Positions 15,775-23,461 of a stretch of DNA of 23,485 nt are shown here, one piece after another. The notes under the pieces are model-generated. The model searched no databases. It was not told the origin of the DNA and saw nothing but the letters and a program-made list of their open reading frames with translations. How positions within the stretch are numbered: the first letter of the stretch is position 1; each line of letters opens with the position of its first letter. The position numbers and the translations under genes are program-made. Origin of the DNA: JALYXS01 sp051003795 (lineage in GTDB: Bacteria > Acidobacteriota > Terriglobia > Bryobacterales > Bryobacteraceae). The stretch covers positions 1 to 23,485 of the forward strand of contig JBPCKZ010000024.1 of assembly GCA_051003795.1 (NCBI GenBank), given 5' to 3'.

Positions 15775-16730
15775 TGGAGCCACGCGCATGACTGTTCCGG
15801 TTTATCCTCGCAAAAGAAGGCGCGAATCCCTTCCCGTTTATGTTTTGCCGCCCATTCCCGTCCGTTGATGAAATACGGCTTGGTCCACGCTTCGCTGTCG
15901 AGCGTCCGCGGGGCGACAACGGAGACCGAAAGCATGCCCCTCGCGGGGTATCCCGTTCGTGGGTCCATGAGGTGGCTATAAATCTTCCCGTCCGCCTCGA
16001 AAAACTTTTCGTAACTGCCCGAAGTGGATAAGGACTCGTCCTTTAAAACCGCTTCGGAGACGGTTTTGAATTCGTCTTTCGGGTCGCGAATATCGATTTT
16101 CCAACCCTTCTCGCCGGGAGGAGCGCCGAGCGCGTAAATACTACTGCCAGCGGCGGATATCAAGCCAATCTTGATGTTATTCTTCCTCAGAACTTCAACC
16201 ATTCGGTCAACGGCGTATCCCTTTCCAATCCCGCCTGGATCGATCTCGACGCCCTTGCGTTTGAAGCGCACGGTCCTCGCCGCGGGATCGAGCACGACGT
16301 TGCGGTAGCCCACTACGTTCAGAGCTCGCTCAATCTCCCCGTTTTGCGGCAAATGTCCCGTGCCTTTATAAAATCCCCAAATTTTCATTAACGGGCCGAC
16401 GCTAATGTCGAAAGCGCCGTCGCTTTCCCGGCTATAGCGCAGGCAGGCGGCGAGCAAGTCGAAAAGATCTTGAGGCACGGTCACGGGCCGTTCGGCGGCG
16501 TAGCGGTTCACCTGGCTCCATTCGCTTTCGGGTTTGTAGTTGGAAAGCATCCGGTCAAGCCTGCGAACCTCTTCAAATGCCGCTTCCGACGCCGTTTCCA
16601 TGCGGGTACGGTCCTCGTCATAGAGTGCCAGCGAATAGGTCGACCCCATGGCGTCCACGCTGGCCTCGAGACGCAGCATATCCGCGCCCGGCGCGCGCGC
16701 GCACCAGAGCGGCAAAAACAAAACTACCAC
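15771..16730 (-). CDS. apbE: FAD:protein FMN transferase (ApbE)
   Basis: The product is about 319 residues from a GTG at 16730. An N-terminal hydrophobic stretch (VVVLFLPLWCARAPGA) suggests export; a Cys is present but the lipobox is poor. ApbE motifs follow: DAMGSTYSLALYD, ESDGAFDISVGPLMKIWGF, DPGGIGKGYAVDRMVEVL, and SGSYEKFFEADGKIYSHLMDPRTGYPA, with the acidic/His metal and FAD site. ApbE attaches FMN to Thr/Ser of partner flavoproteins such as RnfG or NqrC, or to electron-transfer proteins. No such partner is in the window. The usual AGGD is ISAAGSSIYALG here, a small deviation. The frame is open to 16952, but that part is a shadow of rbfA. The start has no clear Shine-Dalgarno and is uncertain. 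Confidence 0.9.
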   Translation of the reverse strand: MVVLFLPLWCARAPGADMLRLEASVDAMGSTYSLALYDEDRTRMETASEAAFEEVRRLDRMLSNYKPESEWSQVNRYAAERPVTVPQDLFDLLAACLRYSRESDGAFDISVGPLMKIWGFYKGTGHLPQNGEIERALNVVGYRNVVLDPAARTVRFKRKGVEIDPGGIGKGYAVDRMVEVLRKNNIKIGLISAAGSSIYALGAPPGEKGWKIDIRDPKDEFKTVSEAVLKDESLSTSGSYEKFFEADGKIYSHLMDPRTGYPARGMLSVSVVAPRTLDSEAWTKPYFINGREWAAKHKREGIRAFFCEDKPEQSCAWLQ

Positions 16731-16755
16731 AAGTTGTTTGTTATGAAGAGGGATT

Positions 16756-17112
16756 TTACTGGGAACCTTGGGTTTTTTTCGCACGTTTGAGGAGAATTTC
16801 CAACCGTTGGGGCGTTTCCGGGGACGGATCGGCTTCGAAGTGCAATTCCGGGGTCTTACGCAGGTCGAGGCGGGTCGCGAGTTCGTGGCGCAGATAGCCG
16901 CTGGCGTTTTCCAGAGCGGCAAGGGCCTCTTTTTGTTCTTTATCGCCGCCATGGATCGCGACCTTGACTCGCGCGTGCCGCATATCCGCCGAGACGTGGA
17001 CCGCGTTGATGTCGACGCTGCCGATGCGGGGATCGTTCAATTCGAAGCCGACGATCTCGGAAAGCTCTTCGCGAACCGCTTCCGATACTTTTGCCGCCCG
17101 CCGTTCATCCAC
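16756..17112 (-). CDS. rbfA: 30S ribosome-binding factor A
   Basis: The 118-residue product has the single KH-like RbfA fold: DERRAAKVSEAVREELSEIV at the N-terminus, NDPRIGSVDINAVHVSADMRHARVKVAI in the centre, and LRHELATRLDLRKTPELHFEAD with a short Lys-rich tail. It binds the immature 30S subunit and helps 5' end maturation of 16S rRNA, notably in the cold. The start is GTG at 17112 with an AGGA (17125-17122) nine bases upstream. A strong palindrome separates it from ylxP, yet strand, order and function place both in the nusA-infB operon. Confidence 0.93.
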   Translation of the reverse strand: MDERRAAKVSEAVREELSEIVGFELNDPRIGSVDINAVHVSADMRHARVKVAIHGGDKEQKEALAALENASGYLRHELATRLDLRKTPELHFEADPSPETPQRLEILLKRAKKTQGSQ

Positions 17113-17127
17113 CGGTGTAATTCCTCA

Positions 17128-17157
17128 TGTGGCGCGGACACTCGTGTCCGCGCCACA
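17128..17157. repeat. Perfect 14-bp palindrome between ylxP and rbfA (REP-like)
   Basis: TGTGGCGCGGACAC at 17128-17141 is followed by TC and then its exact reverse complement at 17144-17157. In RNA it would form a stem of 13 pairs with a four-base loop, very stable because of its GC content. It ends three bases before the rbfA Shine-Dalgarno. There is no U-run after it on either strand, so it is not a standard intrinsic terminator. The form fits a dispersed repetitive extragenic palindrome. No second copy is seen in the window. Confidence 0.75.
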
Positions 17158-17161
17158 ATAC

Positions 17162-17443
17162 TCACAACCATTCCACTTCCGCTCGCACCAGCATCGGCCC
17201 CAGCAACCCCGCGGCTTCCGATTCGGCGGCTTGCAGCACCTGTTCGGCGTGTCCCGGATCGGCTGAAACCGTTACCGCCGCCAAGACCGCGCGCTGCCAC
17301 AATTCCTGGGCGTCCACTTCGGAAACCGCTACATTGAACTTGCCCCGCAAACGGTCTTTCAGGCTCTTAACCACCTGTCTCTTGTCTTTTAGCGAATGCG
17401 AATGATCCAGGCGCAACTCGAGAGTCAACAACCCAACCGTCAT
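17162..17443 (-). CDS. ylxP: DUF503 / YlxP-like protein
   Basis: The product is 93 residues, the normal size for DUF503. It starts MTVGLLTLELRLDHSHSLKDKRQVVKSLKDRLRGKFNVAVSEVD; the H-S-L-K-D-K-R-x-V-(V/L)-K-S-L-K-D-R-L block is the family hallmark. The Bacillus relative YlxP also lies between infB and rbfA and has been linked to 30S subunit work, so the same operon position here supports the assignment. Its ATG overlaps the infB stop by one base (TGATG), implying coupled translation. A longer in-frame ORF upstream overlaps infB and is a shadow. Confidence 0.9.
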   Translation of the reverse strand: MTVGLLTLELRLDHSHSLKDKRQVVKSLKDRLRGKFNVAVSEVDAQELWQRAVLAAVTVSADPGHAEQVLQAAESEAAGLLGPMLVRAEVEWL

Positions 17444-20400
17444 CAGGCGACTTCGCCAACCACTCTCTCCGAGACGAACGCTTCGAGAATATCGTCTTTC
17501 TTCACGTCGCTGAAATTGTCGATGGTGACACCGCACTCCGTACCGCTGCGCACTTCGCTGACGTCGTCCTTGAAACGCCGGAGCGAACCGATCTTTCCGG
17601 TGTGCACCACCACGTTGTCGCGCAGCACCCGAACCAGGCATTTTGTCGAAATCGTGCCGTCTTGCACGAAGCATCCGGCGACCATCCCGACATTGCTGAC
17701 CCGGAACGTATCGAGCACCTGCGCCTTGCCCCGGTAGACTTCCTTGAAGACCGGCGAGAGCAGCCCGGCCATGGCTTTCTTGATCTCGTCGGTGACGTTG
17801 TAAATAATCGAGTGCAGGCGTATGTCGACCTTCTCCTGCTCGGCCGCGGCCGCCGCATTCCGCTCCGGCCGCACGTTGAAGCCGATGACGATGGCATTCG
17901 ACGCGGAGGCCAACAGCACGTCCGATTCGGTAATCGCGCCAACGCCGCTGTGCAGGACGCGAATTTTGACCTTGTCGGTCGAAAGCTTCTGGAGCGTTTC
18001 GCTCAACACTTCGGCGGAACCGCCGACGTCGGCCTTGATGATGAGCGGTAGTTCCTTGACCTCGCCAGCCGCCATTTGTTGATGCAACTGTTCCAGGGTA
18101 AGCCGCCCGGTCTTCGCCAGCGCGACGTCGCGCGCCTTCGTCTCGCGGTACATCACGATCTGCTTCGCCTTGGCGGTGTCGGTCACCACCTGGAAGCTAT
18201 CGCCCGCGTCGGGCATGGCATCGAGGCCCAGCACCTCAACCGGCATGGAAGGACCGGCCTCTCGCACCTGCTCGCCGCGATCGCTCAACATCGCGCGAAC
18301 CTTGCCGAACACCTGGCCAACAATGAAGAAATCGCCCACGCGCAACGTTCCGTTGCGCACCAGAACCGTCGGGACGGGGCCGCGTCCGCGATCGAGCTTG
18401 GCTTCGAGCACCACGCCCATCGCCGGGCGCGCGGGGTTGGCCTTTAGATCCTGCAAATCCGCCACCAGAAGAATCATCTCCAGCAGCAGATCGAGGTTCG
18501 TCTTGCTCTTGGCGGAAACCGGCACCATGACGGTGTCGCCGCCCCAATCCTCGGCGAGCAAACCGCGGTCGGACAACTGCTGCTTAATGCGATCCGGCTG
18601 GGCGTCCGGCTTGTCGATCTTGTTGATGGCGACGATAATCGGAACCTTCGCCGCCTTGGCGTGATCGATGGCTTCGAGCGTCTGCGGCATCACGCCGTCG
18701 TCCGCCGCCACCACTAGAATTACGATGTCGGTCACCTTGGCGCCGCGCGAACGCATGCGCGTGAAGGCTTCGTGGCCCGGCGTGTCGATAAAGACGATTT
18801 GCCGGTCTCCATGATCGATGTGATACGCGCCGATATGCTGCGTAATGCCGCCGGCTTCGCGCCCAGCGACGTTGGCGTGGCGGATGGCGTCGAGCAGCGA
18901 CGTTTTACCGTGATCGACATGTCCCATGATGGTGACCACCGGGGCGCGGCGAACCTGATCTTTCTCGACTTCGGCTACTTCAACGTCCTGGCGGGATTCT
19001 TCCTCGAAACTTATAGTGCTGGTGGAAGCGCCGAATTCGCGCGAGAGCTCGGTCGCGAGTTTCGCGTCCAGCGTCTGGTTGATGGTGGCGAAAATATTGC
19101 GATCAACCAGCTTCTTGATGACGAAATTGGCCTTGACGTCCAACTTTTCCGAAAGCTCCTTGACGGTGATGCCTTCGGAAATGGTGATATCGCGATTGAT
19201 CGGGGGCGGGCCGGCCGGCATGTCGCGACGGACCGGACGGATCGATTTCTCCTGATCCTCGCGGGTACGCGGGCGCGAGGGCGGCCGGGTGCCGAACCGG
19301 CTGGACGGACGCCTTTGCTGATCCGGGAGGGTCGGGGCCGCGCCGGGCGCCGCCATGCCGCCGCGCGAAGTAGGATGCATCGGGCGCGGACCGCTGCCGG
19401 GACGCTGCTGCATCGGCGGTCCGGTGCGCATGCCGGGGCCTGGCGTTCCGCGAGCCACCATCGGTTGACCGGGGCGGATCGGTCCCTGATATATTGGCCG
19501 TCCGGGCGCGGGAGACTGCGGGCGCATGGGAACTCCCGGTTTGGGCGAGGCGGCGGGCGCGGCAAAGGCGGGATTCGTACCCAGCGGGCGCATGGGCTGT
19601 TGCAATTTCTTCGCGAGGTCCGGGCGCGGCGGCACGACGGGACGAAGCGCCGGTTGACCCACCAGCGGACGCTGTCCGGGAGCTGGGCCGCCGGGAGCGG
19701 GTGTCGCTGTTTGAACCGGTGTCTGAACCGTCGTCTGCCCGGTGGCGGCTCTGGGCGCGGAAGGTCCCGCGGGCCGGGTTGGCGCCACGGGGCGCGGTTG
19801 GGGCATGCCGCCGGGAAAAGGCTGCCGCGGGCCGGAAAGTACTTGACCCGGACGGGGCGACATTGGCATGGGCCGAACCGCGGGAGGAATGGGGCGGCCC
19901 GGGCCGGCGGCCGGCGGCTGCTTCAATTGCGGGTGTTGCGGGGCCGCGGAACTCGGAGCGTGAACCGGACCCGTCGCGAGCGGCGGGCGCAGCCCCACGC
20001 GCGGGGACGGCTTTTCGGAGTCCGGGGGCGGTCCTTCCGCTTCCGCCGGAACTTGCGCGGTGGATTGAGCGGGTTCGGACCCTGCGGGAACCGCTTCCAC
20101 GCGCGCGGGCGTTTCAACGGGGGCAGGTTCGGGTCGCTCTTCGCGCGATTCAGGCGCTTCCTGCGCTTCACGCGGAGCGGGCCGGGCCTCTATATGTTCG
20201 GGGGCGCGCTCGGGAGCGCTCGCGCCGTGCCCATTGCTGCTCGGGCGCGAGTGCGCCTCGCCTTCCTCGCCGCGCTCTTCGCGGTGATCGCCATTCTCGA
20301 AATACACGCGCAGCTTTTCCGCCACGTCCTCGTCGACCGAGCTCGAGTGAGTTTTCTTCTCGGTTACGCCGAAGTCGGGAAGCTTATCGAGAATCAAGTT

Positions 20401-20451
20401 CGCCTTGATTTCCAGAACCCGCGCCAGCTCATTGATGCGAATCTTCTTCAT
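17443..20451 (-). CDS. infB: Translation initiation factor IF-2
   Basis: The 1002-residue product positions fMet-tRNA on the 30S subunit and promotes subunit joining using GTP. An IF2_N module (KIRINELARVLEIKANLILDKL) at the start is followed by a long Pro/Ala/Gly/Arg-rich disordered linker (about 60-400). A second IF2_N module (TVKELSEKLDVKANFVIKKL) lies at about 425. The G domain has GHVDHGKTS at 510-518, DTPGHEAF near 556, NKID near 610 and an SAK box. The beta-barrel domains II, III and IV run to the C-terminus (RDVALAKTGRLTLEQL, VLRDNVVVHTGKIGSLRRFKDDV). It is longer than the 890-residue E. coli form because of the linker. It lies 17 bp after nusA; ylxR and rplGA homologues often found between them are absent. 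Confidence 0.97.
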   Translation of the reverse strand: MKKIRINELARVLEIKANLILDKLPDFGVTEKKTHSSSVDEDVAEKLRVYFENGDHREERGEEGEAHSRPSSNGHGASAPERAPEHIEARPAPREAQEAPESREERPEPAPVETPARVEAVPAGSEPAQSTAQVPAEAEGPPPDSEKPSPRVGLRPPLATGPVHAPSSAAPQHPQLKQPPAAGPGRPIPPAVRPMPMSPRPGQVLSGPRQPFPGGMPQPRPVAPTRPAGPSAPRAATGQTTVQTPVQTATPAPGGPAPGQRPLVGQPALRPVVPPRPDLAKKLQQPMRPLGTNPAFAAPAASPKPGVPMRPQSPAPGRPIYQGPIRPGQPMVARGTPGPGMRTGPPMQQRPGSGPRPMHPTSRGGMAAPGAAPTLPDQQRRPSSRFGTRPPSRPRTREDQEKSIRPVRRDMPAGPPPINRDITISEGITVKELSEKLDVKANFVIKKLVDRNIFATINQTLDAKLATELSREFGASTSTISFEEESRQDVEVAEVEKDQVRRAPVVTIMGHVDHGKTSLLDAIRHANVAGREAGGITQHIGAYHIDHGDRQIVFIDTPGHEAFTRMRSRGAKVTDIVILVVAADDGVMPQTLEAIDHAKAAKVPIIVAINKIDKPDAQPDRIKQQLSDRGLLAEDWGGDTVMVPVSAKSKTNLDLLLEMILLVADLQDLKANPARPAMGVVLEAKLDRGRGPVPTVLVRNGTLRVGDFFIVGQVFGKVRAMLSDRGEQVREAGPSMPVEVLGLDAMPDAGDSFQVVTDTAKAKQIVMYRETKARDVALAKTGRLTLEQLHQQMAAGEVKELPLIIKADVGGSAEVLSETLQKLSTDKVKIRVLHSGVGAITESDVLLASASNAIVIGFNVRPERNAAAAAEQEKVDIRLHSIIYNVTDEIKKAMAGLLSPVFKEVYRGKAQVLDTFRVSNVGMVAGCFVQDGTISTKCLVRVLRDNVVVHTGKIGSLRRFKDDVSEVRSGTECGVTIDNFSDVKKDDILEAFVSERVVGEVA

Positions 20452-20468
20452 AGCAAAACAATCGTTAT

Positions 20469-22001
20469 TTACTGCCGGCCATCCGTTGTAACGCCCGGAT
20501 CCGCCGCGCGATTACCGCTCAAATCGCCTTCTACTCCCGCGTCTTGCGATCCATCCGGGGAGTCTTTTATCGTATCAGAGTCGGTTGCCGGCGGTTGGCG
20601 TTCCGGCTCGATGAACCCCGGGTCGTTCTCTTGTGAAACGGCCGGCACTTCCGCTAAATCGGCCGCTTCGGCCACGTACGGCTCGGCGTCGCCCGATGCC
20701 GGCTGAATGGGCTCTTGCCCCGGCTCGCCGACTTCTTCATACTGCCCATAAAAGCTATTGACCGCCTGCTGAATCCGCTGCACCATCTGCGCGCTCACGC
20801 CGGGAATCGCTTCCAGGTCTTCGGGCGTCATCGTCCCCAACTTCTCCACGGTTCCGACGCCGCCTTCGCGGAGCTTTTCGGCCGCCGCTTCCGCCAGTCC
20901 GTAATCGATCAGCACCGAAACGGGTGCGCCTGGAGCCACCAGGGCCGCCATCTGCGATTCCACTTCCTGCCGCTTCTCTTCTTCGCTCTTAATATCGATC
21001 TTCCAAGCCAAGAGCTTGGCCGCCAGCCGCACGTTCTGGCCTTTCTTTCCTATGGCCAGCGACAGTTGCGAATCGTCGACGATCACTTCCATGTGCTTCT
21101 CAACCGGGTCGACGATGGTCACGCGGCTGATCTTCGCCGGGCTTAGAGCATGCGTCGCGAACTGCACCGGATCTTCCGAAAATTCGATGATGTCGATCTT
21201 CTCGCCGCGCAATTCGCGGATGATCGATTGGACGCGCATGCCTTTCATGCCGACGCACGCCCCCACGCAATCCACATCGCGATCGCGACTGACGACGGCG
21301 ATCTTGGTGCGCTCGCCCGCCTCCCGCGCGCAGCCCTTAACGATCACGGTGCTGTCGTAAATCTCCGGCACTTCCTGCTCGAACAGGCGCTTCACCAATT
21401 CCGGATCGGCTCGCGAAACCACCACGCCGGGCCCCTTGCTGGCTTTATCGACGATCTTGATTACGCAACGCACCCGGTCGCCGACGCTAAAGTTTTCCAG
21501 GCGCGATTGCTCTTTCTTCGGCAATCTCGCTTCCGTCTTGCCCAGATCGAGGATTAGGTCCAAGCCTTCGATCCGCTTCACGGTGCAGTTGACCAGTTCG
21601 CCCGCGCGGCCGGAATACTCGTTATAAACGGTTTCACGCTCGGCTTCCCGGACTTTCTGAAAGATCACCTGCTTGGCGGTCTGGGCGGAGATGCGCCCCA
21701 GCGCGTCGGTGGGCTTCGGAATCTTCACCTCCGAATCGATGGCCGCGAGCGGATCGATTTTCTTCGCCTGCGCCAGCGTGATTTCTTTCGCCGGATCGGT
21801 TACTTCTTCCACCACCTTCTTCACCGCATAGAGCTTGATCGAACCCGATGCGATATCGAGTTCCGCAATGTAATCCTCGGTCGTGCGGAAATGCTTCCGT
21901 GCGGCGATAAGCATGGCATCTTTCACCGCATCGAGCACGATCTGGCTATCGATGCCTTTCTCTTTGCTCAGCATTTCAATCGACTGAAATATGGTGTCCA
22001 A
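20469..22001 (-). CDS. nusA: Transcription termination/antitermination factor NusA
   Basis: The product has 510 residues from a TTG at 22001, with AGAGGA about four bases upstream. The NusA N-terminal domain (1 to about 125) binds RNA polymerase. The S1 domain follows (about 130-200, GELVNCTVKRIEGLDLILDLG). KH1 and KH2 run to about 345 and include VDCVGACVGMKGMRVQSI and LSLAIGKKGQNVRLAAKLLAWKIDI. The C-terminal part has a helix-hairpin-helix-like unit (VEKLGTMTPEDLEAIPGVSAQMVQRI) and a long acidic, Pro-rich tail (about 420-510). It modulates pausing, termination and antitermination. An intrinsic terminator in the leader of this operon is a plausible target of its own feedback. Confidence 0.97.
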   Translation of the reverse strand: MDTIFQSIEMLSKEKGIDSQIVLDAVKDAMLIAARKHFRTTEDYIAELDIASGSIKLYAVKKVVEEVTDPAKEITLAQAKKIDPLAAIDSEVKIPKPTDALGRISAQTAKQVIFQKVREAERETVYNEYSGRAGELVNCTVKRIEGLDLILDLGKTEARLPKKEQSRLENFSVGDRVRCVIKIVDKASKGPGVVVSRADPELVKRLFEQEVPEIYDSTVIVKGCAREAGERTKIAVVSRDRDVDCVGACVGMKGMRVQSIIRELRGEKIDIIEFSEDPVQFATHALSPAKISRVTIVDPVEKHMEVIVDDSQLSLAIGKKGQNVRLAAKLLAWKIDIKSEEEKRQEVESQMAALVAPGAPVSVLIDYGLAEAAAEKLREGGVGTVEKLGTMTPEDLEAIPGVSAQMVQRIQQAVNSFYGQYEEVGEPGQEPIQPASGDAEPYVAEAADLAEVPAVSQENDPGFIEPERQPPATDSDTIKDSPDGSQDAGVEGDLSGNRAADPGVTTDGRQ

Positions 22002-22039
22002 GATGTCCTCTTTTTAGTTAACGGGGCTTAAGTGGCGGA

Positions 22040-22504
22040 TTACCACTCGAATTTGAGATTCGCTTTTTCGACTTGTGCGTGCGGGAATTCGATGCGTTTG
22101 CCGGGACCGAGGTCGAGCGAGATCCGCTGCTCTTCGAGACCCGCGAGAATGCCTTCAAAGTGGCGCTGGTTATCGATCGGCTGGCTTAAAACCACCTTCA
22201 CTTTCTTGCCTTGAAATCGCTCGAAATCCCGAAGCTTCAGGAGCTTGCGCTCAACTCCGGGCGAGCTAACCTCGAGATTGTAATGGCCCGGGATCACGTC
22301 TTCGACATCGAGAATGGTTCCGACCTGTTGCGAAATGGCTTCGCAATCGCCGTGCGTGACGCCTTCCGGCTTGTCGATCGAAATGCGCAGAAACCGGTTC
22401 TGCCCGCCGCCCTTGAGTTCGATCTCGACGATTTCGATTCCCTCGGATTGCGCCACCCGCTCGGCGATATCTTGAATTTTGGTAATGATGTCCTGCTTCG
22501 CCAT
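22040..22504 (-). CDS. rimP: Ribosome maturation factor RimP
   Basis: The product is 154 residues from ATG at 22504; a TTG four codons upstream is less likely. The two RimP domains are visible: an N-terminal alpha/beta domain (ITKIQDIAERVAQSEGIEIVEIELKGGGQNRFLRISID, then HYNLEVSSPGVERKLLKLRDF) and a C-terminal Sm-like barrel (GKKVKVVLSQPIDNQRHFEGILAG). It assists assembly of the 30S subunit. It is the first gene of the rimP-nusA-infB run, the common bacterial order. nusA starts 38 bp after its stop. The leader holds a promoter and an attenuator-like hairpin. Confidence 0.95.
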   Translation of the reverse strand: MAKQDIITKIQDIAERVAQSEGIEIVEIELKGGGQNRFLRISIDKPEGVTHGDCEAISQQVGTILDVEDVIPGHYNLEVSSPGVERKLLKLRDFERFQGKKVKVVLSQPIDNQRHFEGILAGLEEQRISLDLGPGKRIEFPHAQVEKANLKFEW

Positions 22505-22514
22505 GCTCGCGCCC

Positions 22515-22540
22515 AATAAAAAAGTGGGCTTTCGCCCACC
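22515..22540 (-). terminator. Intrinsic terminator/attenuator in the rimP-nusA leader
   Basis: On the minus strand GTGGGC (22539-22534), loop GAAA (22533-22530) and GCCCAC (22529-22524) form a six-pair GC-rich stem with a GNRA-type tetraloop, plus a possible G-U pair. It is followed at once by six U residues (22523-22518) and then AUU. That is the shape of a rho-independent terminator, placed 10 bases upstream of the rimP ATG. Leader terminators before rimP operons are known in other bacteria. Attenuation by NusA is inference. Confidence 0.8.
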
Positions 22541-22565
22541 GGGTAAGTTCGACAGTTACAAATTC

Positions 22566-22593
22566 ATTTTAGCGCGTATGAGGGAAATTGCAA
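22566..22593 (-). promoter_or_regulatory. Sigma-70-type promoter for the rimP-nusA-infB operon
   Basis: Reading the minus strand, TTGCAA (22593-22588) and TAAAAT (22571-22566) match the -35 and -10 consensus with a 16-base spacer. Transcription would start near 22559, giving a leader of about 55 bases that contains the terminator hairpin. The TTGCAA is itself palindromic. Confidence 0.65.
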
Positions 22594-22615
22594 GTTTTGG
22601 GATTCAATTCAGGCC

Positions 22616-23461
22616 ATGGACGCCGCGATGCCGAAGAGTTCGATAGAATGGCGGTTTCCATTAAACGCGGCTGGCGCCAGAGGATGTTACGTGTTCCTTG
22701 ATATGGTTATGTGCGCCTTCTTTTTAGCGGGCGATTTGAACCAGGCTCGGACGATGCTGCGCGAGGGCCGCTTTCCGGAAGCTCTTCGTGAGCTCGAAGC
22801 GGCGATGCGCAAAGAGCCGGGCAATCCCGAGATCGAGTACCAGATCGGCGAGATGTTGCGCGAGCAGGCGGCGGATCGCGCTGCCCGCCTTGAGGAACTT
22901 GCGCCGGATTCCGCCGAGGCGCATGAACTCCTGGGGCGCTCGCTCGAAGCGCGAGGCAATCTCGATGATGCTCTCCTGGCTTATCGCGCCGCCCTATTGA
23001 AGAACCCCCGCTTACCCGGAGTACATTTCCTGATTGGGAACATCCTCTGGAAAGAGCGCGATTTCGAAGCCGCTAAACCGGAAATGGAAGCGGAACTCCG
23101 TTTGAATCCAAATCACGCGCTCGCGAACCTCCGGCTGGGACAGATATTACTCGCGATGGATCGACCGGGCCCCGCGGCCGATCGCTTGCGCGACGCCGTT
23201 CGCGCGGACGATTCCATTGAGGCCCATCGAGCGCTGGGAAAAGCTTACCGCGCTTTGGATAACAATGCGGACGCCTTACGGGAATTTCAGATCGTGGCTG
23301 GACGTCGGCCGCAAGACGATTCGGTGCACGCTCAACTCGCGGGCGTGTATCGATCTCTCGGAAACACCGAACAAGCTAAGGCCGAGATGGAGGCGCATCG
23401 ACGGCTGCTTCAGGAGAGGGCGGAGGCCGCGAGGAAGACCTCGCCTTCAATCGGGCGATAG
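22616..23461 (+). CDS. TPR-repeat protein
   Basis: The product is up to 281 residues. From about residue 40 to the end it is built of 34-residue TPR units: ARTMLREGRFPEALRELEAA, AHELLGRSLEARGNLDDALL, VHFLIGNILWKERDFEAAKP, ALANLRLGQILLAMDRPGPA, AHRALGKAYRALDNNADALR and VHAQLAGVYRSLGNTEQAKA. There are about six or seven units, with a short one near the second position. TPR arrays bind partner proteins; no catalytic domain is seen. The N-terminal 30 residues from 22616 look random, and ATGs at 22703 or 22709 (VMCAFFLAGDLNQA) may be the real start, perhaps with a short secretion signal. A TAGAAT at about 22644 could be its -10. The gene is divergent from rimP. Confidence 0.8.
   Translation: MDAAMPKSSIEWRFPLNAAGARGCYVFLDMVMCAFFLAGDLNQARTMLREGRFPEALRELEAAMRKEPGNPEIEYQIGEMLREQAADRAARLEELAPDSAEAHELLGRSLEARGNLDDALLAYRAALLKNPRLPGVHFLIGNILWKERDFEAAKPEMEAELRLNPNHALANLRLGQILLAMDRPGPAADRLRDAVRADDSIEAHRALGKAYRALDNNADALREFQIVAGRRPQDDSVHAQLAGVYRSLGNTEQAKAEMEAHRRLLQERAEAARKTSPSIGR

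Noticed and set aside
16731..16952. Upstream extension of the apbE frame
   Set aside because: This part overlaps rbfA in another frame and is a shadow; the ApbE signal-like segment starts only after the rbfA stop.
18772..20706. 644-residue open frame on the plus strand
   Set aside because: It lies antisense to infB and the end of nusA, is dominated by Arg/Gly low-complexity sequence complementary to the IF-2 linker, and shows no domain. It is a GC-driven shadow.
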